36,465 nt of DNA from JAQUGA01 sp964521105 (GTDB lineage: Bacteria > Bacteroidota > Bacteroidia > Bacteroidales > WCHB1-69). Position 1 is the stretch's first letter, and each line of letters opens with the position of its first letter. The stretch spans positions 1 through 36,465 of the forward strand of contig CAZFPO010000019.1 of NCBI GenBank assembly GCA_964521105.1. Direction: 5' to 3'. Below, piece after piece: positions 23,890 through 31,680 of this stretch. A model generated the notes under the pieces. The model was not told the origin of the DNA. It worked only from the letters and a program-made list of their open reading frames with translations, and did no database searches. The translations under genes and the position numbers were made by a program.

Positions 23890-25005
23890 ATGAATAGTTT
23901 TTTTGCAAACAAATTTGATTTAAATCAAATAAATAATACACCTTGTATTATTTTATCAGCCCAAAAAATTATTGAAAGTTTCAATTTTTTCAGATCTTCT
24001 TTGCAGTTTAATTCAGAAGAAATATTTTATCCAGTAAAAGTAAATTACAACATAAATGTTATTAATCTTTTTAAAACATTAGGGTGTGGTTTTGAAGTTG
24101 GGGCAATATCCGAAATTGAATTACTTATAAAAGCTGGAATAAATCCAAAAAAAATAATTTTTGGAAACCCAATAAAATCAATTTCCACAATACAAAATGC
24201 CTATAATTTGGGAATAAGGAGATTTTGTGCTGACCATAAAAACGAAATATTAAAATTGGCTAAACATGCACCAAAATCCGAAATTTATTTTCGTTTAAGC
24301 ATTGATAATTATGGTGCAGAGTGGAAACTCACTCATAAATTCGGATGCAATTTTGATGAACTTCAAGTTTTGTTTGAAACTGCCATAAAACACGAATTAA
24401 AACCAATTGGCATTAGTTTTCATATAGGCTGGAACAACGATTGTATTAAAACATGGAAAAAGGTTTTTGAGAAAATTTCTAATTCTATTCAAATACTTAA
24501 AAGTCAAGGTGTCATACTTGAAACAATTAACATCGGAGGAGGATTTCCATCGCACAACAAAAATCAATTCGATTTATTGACTAAAATATCAGCGGTGATT
24601 GTTCCTCACTTACAAAAATGGAAAAATCAAGGGATAAAAGTACTTGCAGAGCCAGGATCTTTTTTGCTTGCAAATTCAGGTGTTTTGGTAGTTTCAGTTA
24701 TTGAATGTGTTCGGCGAAATGGAATTAATTGGGTATTCGTTGACAGTGGAATATTCCAAGGTTTTTATTGGATTTTAAGTGGCTTAAAATACTCCGTTTC
24801 ATCATCAAATGTAAACACTAATGAACTTGAAGAAATGATTGTTTGTGGTCCAACTTGCGATTCGCATGATGTTTTTGCACGGGAAGTATTATTACCCAAA
24901 ACGATAAAAATTGGCGACAAATTATTTGTTCATCCTGCTGGTGCCTATATTAACAGTGCTCAAAAATACAATGGGTTTGATTATCCAGTAGAAGTAGTAA
25001 AATAA
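23890..25005 (+). CDS. PLP-dependent ornithine/diaminopimelate decarboxylase family protein
   Basis: The 371-residue enzyme has the alanine-racemase fold of group IV decarboxylases, which decarboxylate ornithine, lysine, diaminopimelate or carboxynorspermidine. PLP lysine K50 is in YPVKVNYN, H178 in SFHIG stacks on the cofactor, NIGGGFP (214-220) binds the phosphate, E254 is in AEPG, and C323-D324 in CGPTCDSHD are the substrate-side residues contributed across the dimer. The usual EPGR is EPGS (S257), and the typical AVKAN is PVKVN. The absence of diaminopimelate-specific motifs and the GPTCDSxD form favour an ornithine or polyamine-type enzyme, but the substrate is uncertain. It is a single gene with its own promoter and terminator. 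Confidence 0.85.
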   Translation: MNSFFANKFDLNQINNTPCIILSAQKIIESFNFFRSSLQFNSEEIFYPVKVNYNINVINLFKTLGCGFEVGAISEIELLIKAGINPKKIIFGNPIKSISTIQNAYNLGIRRFCADHKNEILKLAKHAPKSEIYFRLSIDNYGAEWKLTHKFGCNFDELQVLFETAIKHELKPIGISFHIGWNNDCIKTWKKVFEKISNSIQILKSQGVILETINIGGGFPSHNKNQFDLLTKISAVIVPHLQKWKNQGIKVLAEPGSFLLANSGVLVVSVIECVRRNGINWVFVDSGIFQGFYWILSGLKYSVSSSNVNTNELEEMIVCGPTCDSHDVFAREVLLPKTIKIGDKLFVHPAGAYINSAQKYNGFDYPVEVVK

Positions 25006-25029
25006 AAAAAGCTCCAAAAGGAGCTTTTT
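25005..25029 (+). terminator. Terminator after the decarboxylase gene
   Basis: AAAAAAGCTCC and GGAGCTTTTT form a perfect stem around AAAA, ending in T residues; it starts at the last base of the stop codon. Confidence 0.85.
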
Positions 25030-25047
25030 AATTATTTCACCAATCAA

Positions 25048-25437
25048 TTATTCTATGATTAAGGTAATTGGTTCAATTCTTTCTTTCCTGTCGGGTGTGG
25101 AGTTTTCATAAATCATAATATTTTGAAAAGTAACAGGCGTTGAAAGTTTAAAACCATTGATGGCATTTTTCATTTCGGTAGTAAAGTTTTTCGAGTTAGA
25201 AGTAAGGGTTTGAACTCCCGACCCAGACTTAAAGGTCATATCAAAACTTGCAATTGTTTTTGAAGCCGTAGAAATATCTATTTTGCCAGCACTTATTATT
25301 GCAGATTTTGAAATGTTTCCGCTCTTTTTACTAGCAATACTTGCTTCGGTTTTTCTATTTTTATCAACTTGAGCATTTAGCTGTAAAGTAAAAGCAACAA
25401 ATAAAAACATCAAAACTAAGGAAACTGTTTTTTTCAT
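25048..25437 (-). CDS. Secreted GldM C-terminal-like protein, paralogue 3
   Basis: The 129-residue protein has a signal peptide (ending LNAQ) and a mature part of about 105 residues. It shares with its two upstream neighbours the pattern SG(N/S)I(S/K/T)K followed by S-A-G-K-I, a central strand ending SFxMT or similar, T-x-E-M-K-x-A-I-N, and a final strand. This pattern recalls the last domain of GldM, the type IX secretion motor arm, in which ISK...L.A.GG, SF.V and ...L..GD.I...I appear in the same order. The stop lies just past the decarboxylase terminator. Function unknown; a small envelope protein is likely. It is the last of three tandem genes. Confidence 0.7.
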   Translation of the reverse strand: MKKTVSLVLMFLFVAFTLQLNAQVDKNRKTEASIASKKSGNISKSAIISAGKIDISTASKTIASFDMTFKSGSGVQTLTSNSKNFTTEMKNAINGFKLSTPVTFQNIMIYENSTPDRKERIEPITLIIE

Positions 25438-25448
25438 ATCAAATAGTT

Positions 25449-25829
25449 TTAAGGTTCAAGAGAAAATTTTAAATCGTTAACTCTTTCGTTTGGTGCATTT
25501 TGATTATTAACATCTTTTGCAACAATTTTTGTAAACATAATTTTTGTTGGTTTTGTAACTGCATTGATTGCAGTTTTCATTTCGGGTGTAAGTTGGTTGC
25601 TACTAGAATTATACTCGGTTGTTCCAATAACTAACATAAAAGAAGTTACTTTTTTTGATGGGATATCGAGGTTAATTTTGTTTGCAGATACTAACTCTGA
25701 CTTTTTAATTGACCCATTTGTTTTGCTGGAAATAGAGCCTTTTGCTGTTGATTGTCTTTGCTGAGCAAAAACTCCAACGCTTCCAAATAAAAATAGTGCG
25801 ATTGCTAAAAGTTGAATTGTTTTTTTCAT
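25449..25829 (-). CDS. Secreted GldM C-terminal-like protein, paralogue 2
   Basis: This 126-residue protein has a signal peptide (...SVGVFAQ) and the same layout as its neighbours: SSKTNGSIKKSELVSANKI (33-51), a VTSFMLVIG strand, LTPEMKTAINAV, and IMFTKIVAKD, ending in LKFSLEP. It is separated from paralogue 3 by 11 nt and from paralogue 1 by 26 nt, all on the minus strand, so the three are probably one transcript and arose by tandem duplication followed by strong divergence. I cannot name a function. Confidence 0.7.
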   Translation of the reverse strand: MKKTIQLLAIALFLFGSVGVFAQQRQSTAKGSISSKTNGSIKKSELVSANKINLDIPSKKVTSFMLVIGTTEYNSSSNQLTPEMKTAINAVTKPTKIMFTKIVAKDVNNQNAPNERVNDLKFSLEP

Positions 25830-25855
25830 GATTTTTTATTTATTAAATTATGTTT

Positions 25856-26251
25856 TTAAGGAATTAATGTTAATGTAAGGTCTTTAATAACAACTGTTGG
25901 AAGACCTGAAGTAGAACCACTACATGTTTTCTCACAAACGGTGATTTTATTAAAAACTATTTTAGTATTTTTTTTCACTGAATTAATTGCAGATTTAACA
26001 TTATTATTAAAAACATATCCATTGGGATTTGAATAATTATTTGCACCAATTGTCAAAACAAAGGATACAATATTTTTATTATTTAAATCTAAAATTAATT
26101 TACCCGCAGCCAATAATTCAGCTTTTGTAATATTTCCCGAAGTTTTGTTTGCCACAGAAGCAGTTGGCATTTTATCGACTTTTTGTGCGTACAGACCAAT
26201 TGTTCCTATCAAGAAAAATCCAATGGTCATAATGAGAATGCTTTTTTTCAT
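25856..26251 (-). CDS. Secreted GldM C-terminal-like protein, paralogue 1
   Basis: This 131-residue protein leads the three-gene unit. After a signal peptide (...GLYAQ) it shows NKTSGNITKAELLAAGKLIL (34-53), closest of the three to the GldM C-terminal domain, then VSFVLTIGANNY, VKSAINSVKKNTKIVFNKI and a final LTLTLIP strand. An insertion with two cysteines (CEKTC) is unique to this copy and could form a disulfide. A -7 promoter box is 20 nt upstream of the ATG. The copies are compact single domains, not truncated gldM genes, because each has its own signal peptide and stop. Confidence 0.7.
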   Translation of the reverse strand: MKKSILIMTIGFFLIGTIGLYAQKVDKMPTASVANKTSGNITKAELLAAGKLILDLNNKNIVSFVLTIGANNYSNPNGYVFNNNVKSAINSVKKNTKIVFNKITVCEKTCSGSTSGLPTVVIKDLTLTLIP

Positions 26252-26270
26252 AATTTTAGGGTTTAATTAA

Positions 26271-26278
26271 CAAATGTA
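26271..26278 (-). promoter_or_regulatory. Bacteroidota -7 element for the three-paralogue unit
   Basis: The minus strand reads TACATTTG, an exact TAnnTTTG box 19 nt before the ATG at 26251, giving a leader of about 13 nt. Confidence 0.5.
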
Positions 26279-26393
26279 TGAATATTTTTTAAATTTATTT
26301 ACAACAAGATTAAATATTTTCCAAATATTATGCCACAATATAAAAAAAGAAATTTGTTTAGCGTTTTTTTTTTGTATTAATTTGCAATTAAAA

Positions 26394-26756
26394 ATGGCAA
26401 AAATATTACTGGAAGGCTTAGAGTTCTTTTCATACCATGGGTGTTTTAAAGAAGAACAGCTTATTGGAACTCATTTTATAGTGGATGTGGAAATCAATGG
26501 AAATTTTATTGATGCAGAAAACTCAGATGATTTGATGCAGACTGTTAATTATCAAAGAGCATATCAAATTATTAAATCCGAAATGAGTGTATCTTCAAAA
26601 TTGATAGAACATGTTGCTCGTAGAATAACGAATCAACTTTTTATTTCGTTTGATTTAATTGAACAAATCAAGGTGAAAGTATCAAAAAACAACCCGCCTT
26701 TGGGAGGAAAAATTGCTAATGTTAGTTATATTATCGAAGAAATCAGAAAAAAATGA
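26394..26756 (+). CDS. folB: Dihydroneopterin aldolase
   Basis: FolB converts dihydroneopterin to 6-hydroxymethyl-dihydropterin and glycolaldehyde in folate synthesis. From this start the protein has 120 residues, the family norm. Signatures are LEGLEFFSYHGCFKEEQ (5-21), matching the conserved FxxxHGxxxxE region, FIVDVEI, VNYQRAY (conserved DTVNYxxY-like segment), and the C-terminal KNNPPLGG motif carrying the catalytic lysine. The frame is open for 40 more codons upstream, but that part is hydrophobic low-complexity sequence overlapping the promoter region; the ATG at 26394 fits the family N-terminus. Its last four bases overlap the next gene's start (ATGA). Confidence 0.93.
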   Translation: MAKILLEGLEFFSYHGCFKEEQLIGTHFIVDVEINGNFIDAENSDDLMQTVNYQRAYQIIKSEMSVSSKLIEHVARRITNQLFISFDLIEQIKVKVSKNNPPLGGKIANVSYIIEEIRKK

Positions 26757-26950
26757 CGATAGAAAATATTCAAGAGGTAATTTGTCCCAAATGTGGCGAA
26801 TCATTTACTTGTACTCATAATAAATCCTGTTGGTGTACAAATTATACTTTAACTAACGAAGCGATTACGTATTTAAAAGAACATTACAAAGGATGTTTGT
26901 GTAAAAAATGCTTGGAGGAAATACTTGCCATGTATAAAATAAATTTGTAA
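26753..26950 (+). CDS. Cysteine-rich CWC family protein
   Basis: The 65-residue protein contains CPKCGESFTC (11-20), SCWC (25-28) and CLCKKC (48-53), the arrangement of the cysteine-rich CWC family, a small putative zinc-binding protein of unknown function found in many bacteria. It is coupled to folB by an ATGA overlap, so the two are translated together. The -33 box of the tRNA-Cys promoter lies in its last codons. The eight cysteines make metal binding a reasonable inference. Confidence 0.85.
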   Translation: MTIENIQEVICPKCGESFTCTHNKSCWCTNYTLTNEAITYLKEHYKGCLCKKCLEEILAMYKINL

Positions 26951-26975
26951 ATCCTATTTTTTTGAATTATCTTTG
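26944..26975 (+). promoter_or_regulatory. Promoter of tRNA-Cys
   Basis: TTTG (26944-26947), a 20-nt spacer and TATCTTTG (26968-26975) match the Bacteroidota promoter consensus fully. Transcription would start near 26982, about 9 nt before the tRNA. The -33 box overlaps the end of the CWC gene. Confidence 0.75.
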
Positions 26976-26990
26976 CACTCCAAAATAAAA

Positions 26991-27061
26991 GGTCTCTTGG
27001 CCGAGCGGCTAGGCACCGGTCTGCAAAACCGTCTACTCCGGTTCGAATCCGGAAGAGACCT
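26991..27061 (+). tRNA. tRNA-Cys (GCA anticodon)
   Basis: The 71-nt sequence folds as a cloverleaf: acceptor stem GGTCTCT (26991-26997) with AGAGACC (27054-27060), D arm TGGCCGAGCGGCTAGGCA, anticodon loop CTGCAAA (27021-27027) with anticodon GCA, and T arm CCGGTTCGAATCCGG. The discriminator base is T, as cysteine tRNAs require. CCA is not encoded. A consensus promoter precedes it and a terminator follows. Confidence 0.95.
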
Positions 27062-27064
27062 CAA

Positions 27065-27095
27065 CAAAAAAAGCACTTAAAAAGTGCTTTTTTTG
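27065..27095 (+). terminator. Terminator after tRNA-Cys
   Basis: AAAAAAAGCACTT and AAGTGCTTTTTTT form a strong stem around a short A-rich loop. The A run on the left means it could also stop xseB transcription from the other side. Confidence 0.85.
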
Positions 27096-27126
27096 TTATA
27101 CAATTCCTTAAAACAACACAAAAAGT

Positions 27127-27360
27127 CTATTCCAAAACCCCTTCCTGTTCCAAATTTTGTGTTCCATTTTTTAAATCATTTAAAATATTTTGAACATCAA
27201 CTTCGGTTTGAGTGAGTTTAGAATTGCAAAATTTAATTAAAGCTGCTGCTCTTTTAACTTTCTCTGATAGTTCATCAACCGAAATTTCAGCATTTTCAAT
27301 TTCTTGAACAATGTTTTCGAGTTCAGTTATTGCTTGATTATAATTTAATTTTTCAGCCAT
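27127..27360 (-). CDS. xseB: Exodeoxyribonuclease VII small subunit
   Basis: XseB is the small helical subunit of the nuclease that degrades single-stranded DNA; several copies surround one XseA. The 77-residue protein has the family pattern NYNQAITELENIVQEIENAE (6-25) followed by a second helix with VDELSEKVKRA. The length is normal (70-85). It starts 5 nt after the xseA stop, the standard xseA-xseB order, and is the last gene of the operon before the tRNA-Cys terminator. Confidence 0.94.
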   Translation of the reverse strand: MAEKLNYNQAITELENIVQEIENAEISVDELSEKVKRAAALIKFCNSKLTQTEVDVQNILNDLKNGTQNLEQEGVLE

Positions 27361-27365
27361 ATTTT

Positions 27366-28760
27366 TTACTTTTTAATTTTTTGAACAATACTTGTTAGTT
27401 CACCTTTATACAATTTGGTATGAATCAAATCATTAGGTTTTAAATTTTCAATATTATTTAATGATTTCCCATTAACTGTTGTAATGGAATAACCTCGTTT
27501 AAGTACATTGATAGGGTCGAGTAGGGTGATTTTTGATTGAATTGCTTGAATCTTGTTCTGTTCGAGCTTGCAAAATTGTTTGATGTTTCCAGCAAGTTGA
27601 ATCGACCTTGTGAGTGTTCGAGATCGCTCGAGTTTGAAACAATTTTTAGTATTAACCTGTATCAAGGAGTGTAGTTTAGATACAAAATTTTTCTCCACAT
27701 TGGTGTATTTCGTAGATTCTCGTTGAAGAACGCTTGAAACTTCACGAAAATGAAACTGGTTTTCGCGAAGCAACACCATTGCCGATTGGCTAAATTGCTG
27801 CACACTTTCTTTTAAACTTTTTTGTTCCAAACGAAATCGATTTTTTGTCGATTCAATAATGATATTTGTTGAATTAAGTACATTTTGTTGAGCTGTTCGG
27901 AATTTATCCAGTAGAAAATAAGCCAAGTCGGTAGGTGTAATTTTGTTTCGATGAGCAACCATTTCTGTTACCGTTTCGTTGGTAGAATGGCCTATTCCAG
28001 TAATGATTGGAATTGGGAATTCAGCAATTTCGCGAGCCAACAAATAATTGTCGTAGCAACTTAAGCCAACATCTCCACCGCCACCGCGAATGATTAATAC
28101 CGCGTCAAAAAAATCGCGATACAATTTTATGTGATTCAATTGCTGTATCATCGAATGCACCGCTTGATCACCCTGCAACAAGGATGGAAACAAATGATAT
28201 TGAAATACAAAACCGCACTCATTTCGGTCGATGATGGCTTTAAAATCTTGAAATCCTTTGCTCGTTTCGACTGAAATTATAGCCAAAACTTTTGGTAAAA
28301 TAGGAAAAGCTAATTGATGATTCAAATCAAATAGATTTTCTTTTTTCAATCGCTGAATGGTCTCATTTTTTTGTTGAGCCATTAATCCTAAGGTAAACGA
28401 GGGCTCAATATCGAAAATTTGTAACGAAAGTCCGTGTGTAGGACTATAAGTTACACCCGCCAAAAAAAGAATATTTATTCCTTCTTTCAGCGGTTCATTG
28501 GTTACTTTTTTAAACTCTTTTTCGATTCTAAAATAATCATCAGCCCAAATAATTGCTCTCATTTGAGCCTTAATTTTATTTTCGCTTTTCTCCACCAAAT
28601 CGGGATAACAATGTCCGCTTTTAGGATAAAAATTCAGCTTCGCAATTTCAGCTTTTATCCAATATTTCCCTGGATATGCTTTTCCGATGGTCGCTTTTAA
28701 GCTGTTCGACAGATCGGATAAGGCATAAATTTTACGTGTGGGAATGTTGGCATCTGGCAT
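27366..28760 (-). CDS. xseA: Exodeoxyribonuclease VII large subunit
   Basis: XseA is the catalytic subunit that cuts single-stranded DNA into oligonucleotides from both ends. The 464-residue protein begins with an OB-fold DNA-binding domain (about 8-105; YWIKAEIAKLNFYPKSGHCY is partly conserved), then the nuclease domain with RGGGGDVGLSCYDN, the family's core motif, and GIGHSTNETVTEMVAHRNKITPT with its conserved His and Asp/Glu residues. A long coiled-coil follows, and it closes with LDPINVLKRGYSIT. The start is 11 nt after the S46 peptidase stop. It is complete and probably active with XseB. Confidence 0.96.
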   Translation of the reverse strand: MPDANIPTRKIYALSDLSNSLKATIGKAYPGKYWIKAEIAKLNFYPKSGHCYPDLVEKSENKIKAQMRAIIWADDYFRIEKEFKKVTNEPLKEGINILFLAGVTYSPTHGLSLQIFDIEPSFTLGLMAQQKNETIQRLKKENLFDLNHQLAFPILPKVLAIISVETSKGFQDFKAIIDRNECGFVFQYHLFPSLLQGDQAVHSMIQQLNHIKLYRDFFDAVLIIRGGGGDVGLSCYDNYLLAREIAEFPIPIITGIGHSTNETVTEMVAHRNKITPTDLAYFLLDKFRTAQQNVLNSTNIIIESTKNRFRLEQKSLKESVQQFSQSAMVLLRENQFHFREVSSVLQRESTKYTNVEKNFVSKLHSLIQVNTKNCFKLERSRTLTRSIQLAGNIKQFCKLEQNKIQAIQSKITLLDPINVLKRGYSITTVNGKSLNNIENLKPNDLIHTKLYKGELTSIVQKIKK

Positions 28761-28771
28761 TTTTGAAAGTA

Positions 28772-30934
28772 TTATCGAACAATTGTCATTTCATCAATCA
28801 AACGTTTCGCACCAGCATATTTGTCGATGATAAACAAACAATAGCGAATATCAATGGAGATGTTTCTACATTGATCGGGGTCATATTGAACGTCGCTCAT
28901 GGTGCCTTCCCAATTTCGGTCGAAGTTAATCCCGATTAAATGTCCATCTGCATTTAGCACCGGACTTCCCGAATTTCCGCCAGTGGTATGATTTGAGGCA
29001 ATAAATGCCACATGCAACGAACCATCTTTGTCGGCATATTGTCCGTAGTCTTTATTTTTCCAAAGAGTTTTTAGTTTCTCTTCCACTTTATAATCGTAAA
29101 TATCTGGATTTTCTTTTGCCATAATTCCATCAAGTGTGGTGAAATAGTTGTATTTTACACCATCATAAGGAGAATAATCATCTACTTTTCCATACGTTAC
29201 GCGTAAGGTTAGGTTAGCATCAGGGTAAAATATTTTATCGGGACTCATTTCCATGATGGCTTTATTATAAATTCGATACAAGCTATCAAGTTTGGCATCT
29301 TGTTCAATCATAACAGGGTAAATCACTTCTCGGTAATGAGTTATCATATTCACAGCAAGTTTGTAAATTGGATCATTAATGATTTTTTTCACATCTTTAC
29401 GTTTAAAGTTTTCCAAGAATGGCAACATTCTGTCTTGAGAAGTGAAGAGACTTTTAGCATAAATATCTTGAGCTGCCAACTCAAAATTGTTTTTGTATTT
29501 TTTTGCCAAATCTCTCAATGATTGTGGTTGAAAATCGGGACTTTGTTGTTCAAAATAGAGTTTCATTAGAATGGCAAAAGATTCCTTATCGATGTTTATC
29601 TGATAATTTTTAAACTGACCTTTGGTCGATTCAATAAGCGATTTTGCATTGGTTACGATTGCCGTTTCGGTGGATTCTTTTTTCTGAGCTATGGCAACCA
29701 AAGTTTGGAATCCGAGGGCAAAACGGATGGCTTCGATGGGATATGCTGCTTCGGAAAAATATTTGTAAGACACCTGATATGGCGTAGTTTCGGCATATGT
29801 TTTTGCAAATTCTGCCAATAAATTTCCGTATTGTGCTTTGCGTTCGGTAGTAGCATTTGCCCATTCGTTAAAGCGTGTTTCAAATGCCTTTTTGTTTTCA
29901 ATGGTATTCAATCGTTTGATGCCACGATTTTCGCCTATCCATTTTTTCCAACCATTGGCAATGGTAGCGGCTTTTGCAGTGTATTGAATGCGAATAAGAG
30001 GGTCGGTATTCATGTATTTGTTGATGATTTTCAGGCGTTCTTGACGCATTTGAATGGCAATCGGATTTTCAAATTTTGTTTTTAATTCAACCGCTTGAGA
30101 GGTTAAAAATTGTTCGGTGCTGCCAGGATATCCGAAAACAAAGGTAAAATCACCTTTTTCGTAACCTTTTGCCGAAATTGTTAAGTGTTTTTTAGGTTTG
30201 TATGGAATATTGTCTTTTGAAAACTCTGCAGGTTTTCCATCTGGACCTGTATAAATTCTGAACACTGAAAAATCGCCAGTATGTCGGGGCCACATCCAGT
30301 TGTCGGTATCGCCTCCAAATTTACCAACACTTGATGGAGGTGCTCCAACTAAGCGGACATCTTTAAACACTTCGTTGACGTACAAAAAATATTGATTTCC
30401 ATAATAAAATGGCTTTACCGAAGCGGTGTAATGCGTGCCTTTGGTTGCTTCTTTGGTAATTTTTTTAATATTGATTTCAATTTTTTCGCTTCTTTCTGTT
30501 TCCGTCATTTTAGCGGTTACGCCATCTAAAACTTTTTCGGTAACATCTTCCATTCTTATTAAAATGGTGGCAGTAAGTCCTTTGTTTGGGAGTTCTTCGT
30601 CAAACGAATTTGCCCAAAATCCTTTTTCTAAATAATTGAATTCTAATGAACTGTGCGATTGAATATTGCTGTATCCACAATGATGATTGGTGAATAATAA
30701 TCCTTGGTCGGAAACAATCTCGCCGGTGCAACCTCCACCAAAAAGCACGATGGCATCTTTTAAACTTGCATTATTAATGCTGTAAATGTCGTCAGCTGAA
30801 ATTCTCATTCCGCGGGCTTTCATCTCTTTTTCATTGTACTTTTTCAATAACATTGGAATCCACATTCCTTCGTCGGCACGAAGCACTGATTGAAGGAAAA
30901 GTAAAAAAGCAAAACCTAAAATAATTCGTTTCAT
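28772..30934 (-). CDS. S46 family dipeptidyl-peptidase, DPP11-type
   Basis: S46 serine peptidases release dipeptides from oligopeptides in the periplasm of Bacteroidota. The 720-residue protein has a signal peptide (...LQSVLRA), catalytic H85 in TNHHCGY and catalytic S655 in GGNSGSPVL. R673 in INFDRNWEG is the residue described as setting preference for Asp/Glu at P1 in DPP11, where DPP7 has glycine. The length and numbering agree closely with Porphyromonas DPP11. The gene is followed by xseA after 11 nt, and DUF4159 is 15 nt upstream, so the three form one probable transcript. It indicates peptide-based nutrition. Confidence 0.94.
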   Translation of the reverse strand: MKRIILGFAFLLFLQSVLRADEGMWIPMLLKKYNEKEMKARGMRISADDIYSINNASLKDAIVLFGGGCTGEIVSDQGLLFTNHHCGYSNIQSHSSLEFNYLEKGFWANSFDEELPNKGLTATILIRMEDVTEKVLDGVTAKMTETERSEKIEINIKKITKEATKGTHYTASVKPFYYGNQYFLYVNEVFKDVRLVGAPPSSVGKFGGDTDNWMWPRHTGDFSVFRIYTGPDGKPAEFSKDNIPYKPKKHLTISAKGYEKGDFTFVFGYPGSTEQFLTSQAVELKTKFENPIAIQMRQERLKIINKYMNTDPLIRIQYTAKAATIANGWKKWIGENRGIKRLNTIENKKAFETRFNEWANATTERKAQYGNLLAEFAKTYAETTPYQVSYKYFSEAAYPIEAIRFALGFQTLVAIAQKKESTETAIVTNAKSLIESTKGQFKNYQINIDKESFAILMKLYFEQQSPDFQPQSLRDLAKKYKNNFELAAQDIYAKSLFTSQDRMLPFLENFKRKDVKKIINDPIYKLAVNMITHYREVIYPVMIEQDAKLDSLYRIYNKAIMEMSPDKIFYPDANLTLRVTYGKVDDYSPYDGVKYNYFTTLDGIMAKENPDIYDYKVEEKLKTLWKNKDYGQYADKDGSLHVAFIASNHTTGGNSGSPVLNADGHLIGINFDRNWEGTMSDVQYDPDQCRNISIDIRYCLFIIDKYAGAKRLIDEMTIVR

Positions 30935-30949
30935 ATTTATTGTTTTAAA

Positions 30950-31600
30950 TTACAAAGTAAAAACATACTGTATCATATTTGCTCCCATTTTAAGAGCTTT
31001 TGTTCTAATTTCATCCGAATCGTTGTGAACCGAACGATCTTCCCAACCATCACCTAAATCACATTCGTATGTGTAAAAAATAACCAAACGACCTTTGTAA
31101 ATAATGCCAAAACCCTGTGGGGGATTATTGTCGTGTTCGTGGATTTTTGGAAGTCCATTTGGAAACTTATATTTTTGATTGTAAATGGGATGGCTCACCG
31201 GTAATTCAACAAGTTCAACTTCGGGAAATATTTTTTTGATTTGTGGACGAATGAATTTATCCAAACCATAATTGTCGTCGATGTGTAGAAATCCGCCAGC
31301 AATAAGATAATTTCGTAAATTTAATGCCTCCTGATCCGAAAAAAGTACATTTCCATGACCAGTCATGTGTAAAAATGGATAATTAAAAATATCCGGACTG
31401 CCAACCTCAACGGTGGCTGGATTTGGATTGATATTGGTTTGTAAATTTTGATTGCAAAATTTAATCAAATTCTGTAATGAGGTGGGATTTGCATACCAAT
31501 CGCCACCACCACGATATTTTAGCAAAGCAATTTGATACGATGATTGACCAAAAGCAATAAAGTTAAGTGAGAATAAGAATAGAAAAAAGTATTTTTTCAT
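30950..31600 (-). CDS. DUF4159 domain-containing protein, secreted
   Basis: The protein from the ATG at 31600 has 216 residues, starting with a signal peptide (MKKYFFLFLFSLNFIAFGQ). An alternative ATG at 31618 adds six residues (MPKFYI) and would place the signal peptide unusually deep. The mature domain contains ALLKYRGGGDWYANP, FLHMTGHG, LHIDDNYG and a late YECDLGDGWED, the DUF4159 pattern. DUF4159 proteins are small alpha/beta proteins related to the class I glutamine amidotransferase-like fold, with no defined role. It is the first gene of the DUF4159 - S46 - xseA - xseB run. Confidence 0.88.
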   Translation of the reverse strand: MKKYFFLFLFSLNFIAFGQSSYQIALLKYRGGGDWYANPTSLQNLIKFCNQNLQTNINPNPATVEVGSPDIFNYPFLHMTGHGNVLFSDQEALNLRNYLIAGGFLHIDDNYGLDKFIRPQIKKIFPEVELVELPVSHPIYNQKYKFPNGLPKIHEHDNNPPQGFGIIYKGRLVIFYTYECDLGDGWEDRSVHNDSDEIRTKALKMGANMIQYVFTL

Positions 31601-31680
31601 GATGTAAAACTTGGGCATAAAAGTACTAAATATGAAGGAAACCGAAGTTGTTTTTTCTTTTGAATATTAAATTAAAAAAA

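Noticed and set aside
26274..26393. N-terminal extension of folB
   Set aside because: These 40 residues are hydrophobic, AT-driven sequence; dihydroneopterin aldolases start at the residue encoded from 26394.
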